Under the pieces are notes generated by a model, which was given only the letters and a program-made list of their open reading frames with translations, ran no database searches and was not told the DNA's origin. Below, in pieces: positions 62,424-64,000 of a stretch of DNA of 64,000 nt. Location of the stretch: positions 496,001-560,000 of the forward strand of contig NZ_JACTAH010000002.1 in the NCBI RefSeq assembly GCF_014489115.1. Direction: 5' to 3'. The translations under genes and the position numbers were made by a program. This stretch comes from Thauera sedimentorum (GTDB lineage: Bacteria; Pseudomonadota; Gammaproteobacteria; Burkholderiales; Rhodocyclaceae). Numbering within the stretch: the first letter of the stretch is position 1; the number at the start of each line of letters is the position of its first letter.

Positions 62424-62495
62424 ATCGGTGCCGCTCCGTGGGGTGGTCGAGCGCCCATGCTAACCCAGCTGACCGCGCGCCGCCCACCGGGCGGG

Positions 62496-62571
62496 CTGTA
62501 GGAGCGGCCTTGGCCGCGATGCGGACTTCGAGGAAACAGCCGCTGCATCGCGGCCAAGGCCGCTCCTACAG
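62496..62571. repeat. REPIN copy 3
   Basis: Left arm 62496-62522 begins CTGTAGGAGCGGCCTTGG and is exactly complementary to right arm 62545-62571; the loop is 22 bases. It lies between two minus-strand genes (LysR and thioredoxin). The LysR stop is eight bases away, outside the repeat. Confidence 0.9.
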
Positions 62572-62578
62572 CCCGCGC

Positions 62579-63490
62579 CTACGGACGGCCGTTTCGCGCC
62601 GCGGCGCAGACCTCGTCCAGCACCTCCAGGAAGCGTGCGGTCACCGCCGGCGGCTCGCGGTCCGGCCAGGCGACCGAGAGCGGGAAGTCCGCGCCGCCAT
62701 CGCTCAGCGGCAGGTATCGCACCCGCGGGATGCGCACGCAGGCCAGCGGCGCGGGCAGCAGCGCCAGGCCCAGGCCGGCGGCCACCAGGCCGATCTGGGT
62801 GGTGGCTTCGCGCGCGGTCTGCACGATGCGGGGCACGAAGCCCGCCGCGCGCGCCAGTTGCTGCAGCATGTCCGGCAGGCCGGTGCCGGTACCGGGCGGA
62901 AAGGTGATGAACTCCTCCTCCGCCAGCTCGGCAAAGCCCACCGACGCGCGCTGTGCCAGGCGGTGGGCGGCGGGCATGACCAGCAGCAGCGGTTCGCGCG
63001 CCAGTTCGCGCAGCGCAATGCCCGGCGGCGCCGCGTCGGCGCCCACCCGCACCAGGCCCACGTCCAGCTCGCCTTCGGCCAGCGCGGCGAACTGCGCGGT
63101 GGTGAACAGTTCGCGCAGTTGCAGGCGGACTTCCGGATGGCGGCGGCGGAAGGCCGACAACAGGTCCGGCATGATCTCGGTGTAGGGCAGCGAAGAGGTG
63201 AAGCCGACCCGCAGCTCGCCCACCTCGCCGGCCGCGGCGCGGCGCGCGTCCTCGGCCGCATGTGCGGCACGCGCCAGGATGGCCCGCGCGTGCTCCAGGA
63301 AACGCCGCCCGGCCTCGGTGAGCGCCACCTTGCGCCGCGAGCGTTCGAACAGGCGGGCGCCCAGTTCCGCCTCGAGGTCGCGGATCTGCATGGACAGCGG
63401 CGGCTGGCCGATGTGCAGGCGCTCGGCCGCGCGGGTAAAGCTCAGGGTCTCGGCAACGGCGACGAAGTAGCGCAGGTGGCGCAGTTCCAT
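62579..63490 (-). CDS. LysR-family transcriptional regulator
   Basis: 303 residues from ATG 63490. The winged helix at residues 1-60 has the LysR pattern MELRHLRYFVAVAETLSFTRAAERLHIGQPPLS and LEAELGARLFERSRRKVALTEAG, split here as the RYFVAVAE and QPPLS motifs. Residues about 90-300 form the effector domain with LRVGFTSSLPY, LDVGLVRV and GLGLALLPAPL. It is divergent from an MFS gene over 76 bases, so it likely controls that gene and itself. The effector is unknown. The arrangement resembles regulators of aromatic or catechol pathways, but no such genes are near. Confidence 0.95.
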   Translation of the reverse strand: MELRHLRYFVAVAETLSFTRAAERLHIGQPPLSMQIRDLEAELGARLFERSRRKVALTEAGRRFLEHARAILARAAHAAEDARRAAAGEVGELRVGFTSSLPYTEIMPDLLSAFRRRHPEVRLQLRELFTTAQFAALAEGELDVGLVRVGADAAPPGIALRELAREPLLLVMPAAHRLAQRASVGFAELAEEEFITFPPGTGTGLPDMLQQLARAAGFVPRIVQTAREATTQIGLVAAGLGLALLPAPLACVRIPRVRYLPLSDGGADFPLSVAWPDREPPAVTARFLEVLDEVCAAARNGRP

Positions 63491-63566
63491 ATATCTGCAA
63501 AACGTATCAATACACTCTTTCGAATATATTGGACTGGCCGCTACGCGGCAACATACGATCTGCGCC
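63491..63566. promoter_or_regulatory. LysR/MFS divergent control region
   Basis: This 76-base gap is unusually AT-rich for the genome. It contains CAATA (63508-63512) and TATTG (63527-63531) as an inverted pair with a 14-base spacer, a plausible T-N11-A-like LysR box, and overlapping promoter-like sequence for both directions. Confidence 0.45.
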
Positions 63567-64000
63567 ATGTCCCGCACGACCACCGCCCCGCTCGATCTGC
63601 CCCCGCCGTCGGCCACAGCCCCGGGCACGCCGCCCGCCCGCCTGGAGGCCGGCACCGCCGCCTACCGGCGCGCCAACCTGGCGCTGTTCGTCGGCGGCTT
63701 CGCCACCTTCGCCATGCTGTACGGCACCCAGCCCATCCTGCCCCTGCTGTCCAGCGAGTTCGCGGTGAGCCCGGCGCGCGCCAGCCTGTCGGTATCGGCC
63801 GGCACCGGCGCGCTGGCGCTGGCGCTGATTCCCGCCAGCGTGCTGTCCGACCGCTACGGCCGCAGCCGGGTGATGAATGCGGCGCTGGCCTTGGCGGCCC
63901 TGCTCGCGCTGGCTGCCGCCTTCGTCGGCAGCTTCGATCAGTTACTGGTGCTGCGCGCCCTGCTCGGCCTGGCCCTGGCCGGCCTGCCGGCTGCGGCGAT
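63567..64000 (+). CDS. MFS transporter, YnfM-like (3' partial)
   Basis: The first 144 residues are visible from ATG 63567 and the frame runs off the window end. A Pro/Thr-rich cytoplasmic start of about 35 residues is followed by helices with ALFVGGFATFAMLYGTQPILPLLSSEF, SLSVSAGTGALALALIPASVLSDRYGRSRVM, split here as the YGTQPILP motif and the DRYGRSRVM loop motif between helices 2 and 3. It looks like the YnfM/arabinose-polymer type of MFS carrier commonly found divergent from a LysR regulator. Substrate unknown. Confidence 0.88.
   Translation, partial: MSRTTTAPLDLPPPSATAPGTPPARLEAGTAAYRRANLALFVGGFATFAMLYGTQPILPLLSSEFAVSPARASLSVSAGTGALALALIPASVLSDRYGRSRVMNAALALAALLALAAAFVGSFDQLLVLRALLGLALAGLPAAA

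Noticed and set aside
48246..62571. The repeated GTAGGAGCGGCC elements as a CRISPR array or insertion sequence ends
   Set aside because: Copies are kilobases apart, each is an inverted pair with its own loop, and there is no transposase or spacer pattern between them.
62579..64000. The LysR/MFS divergent pair as something unusual
   Set aside because: It is a very common arrangement, and nothing in either protein departs from its family.

Overview
The window is about 64 kb of very GC-rich, densely packed chromosomal DNA with short intergenic gaps and many ATGA-type gene overlaps. Gene content (an MSHA-like pilus locus, LIV and AAP amino-acid ABC transporters, a GgpPS-type osmolyte enzyme, a DUF3683 FAD/Fe-S fusion protein, cytochrome c4-like protein, PACE exporter) suggests a free-living betaproteobacterium, most like the Rhodocyclales (Thauera/Azoarcus relatives). 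That placement is inference from gene style, not a search result. No rRNA, tRNA, CRISPR array, insertion sequence or prophage was seen.

Region 1 (1-14881) is one long plus-strand, translationally coupled operon for an MSHA/type II secretion-like machine: MshI-like protein (cut by the window edge), MshK/PilP-like protein, an unrecognised membrane-anchored protein, a pseudopilin, the MshL secretin, MshN-like TPR protein, MshM/ExeA-like ATPase with a peptidoglycan-binding tail, MshE ATPase, MshG inner-membrane protein, then three large unusual pseudopilins and one ordinary one. Four of the pseudopilins share a previously unfamiliar head domain marked by RLPCPDT, a second Cys, aspartate/glycine-rich loops, and (in three) long Ala-rich hydrophobic tails. 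This is the best candidate for an undescribed system here. No prepilin peptidase is in view.

Region 2 (14882-25045) holds a 1258-residue BTAD / degenerate cyclase / AAA+ / TPR regulator with its own clear -10 box, uracil salvage (upp, uraA), a yqjD-yqjE-yqjK-like stress operon on the minus strand, a stand-alone EAL phosphodiesterase, xthA, pyrE and a coiled-coil DUF4124-like protein. Region 3 (25045-38707) carries a molybdopterin oxidoreductase overlapping a sirtuin gene, the DUF3683 FAD/Fe-S/CCG protein, RidA, a dihaem cytochrome, murB with a PACE exporter, an MFS carrier and a HAD-GT20 fusion for glucosylglycerol-type osmolyte synthesis.

Region 4 (38903-48232) is transport: livGFHM-livK, then aapJQMP preceded by a matched pair of signals, an NtrC-like enhancer and a sigma-54 -24/-12 element, implying nitrogen control. 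Region 5 (48246-64000) contains an atypical bifunctional penicillin-binding protein, MFS carriers, a hybrid PAS/GAF histidine kinase with its OmpR-type regulator (with phased direct repeats upstream), a DUF1127 protein, a ferritin-like di-iron protein, a DOMON-like protein, a NamZ-like muramidase, a SulP transporter, a thioredoxin and a LysR/MFS divergent pair. Three copies of one REPIN (paired REP sequences, 27-bp arms) lie between genes in this last 16 kb, and two of them supply the stop codon of the neighbouring gene.
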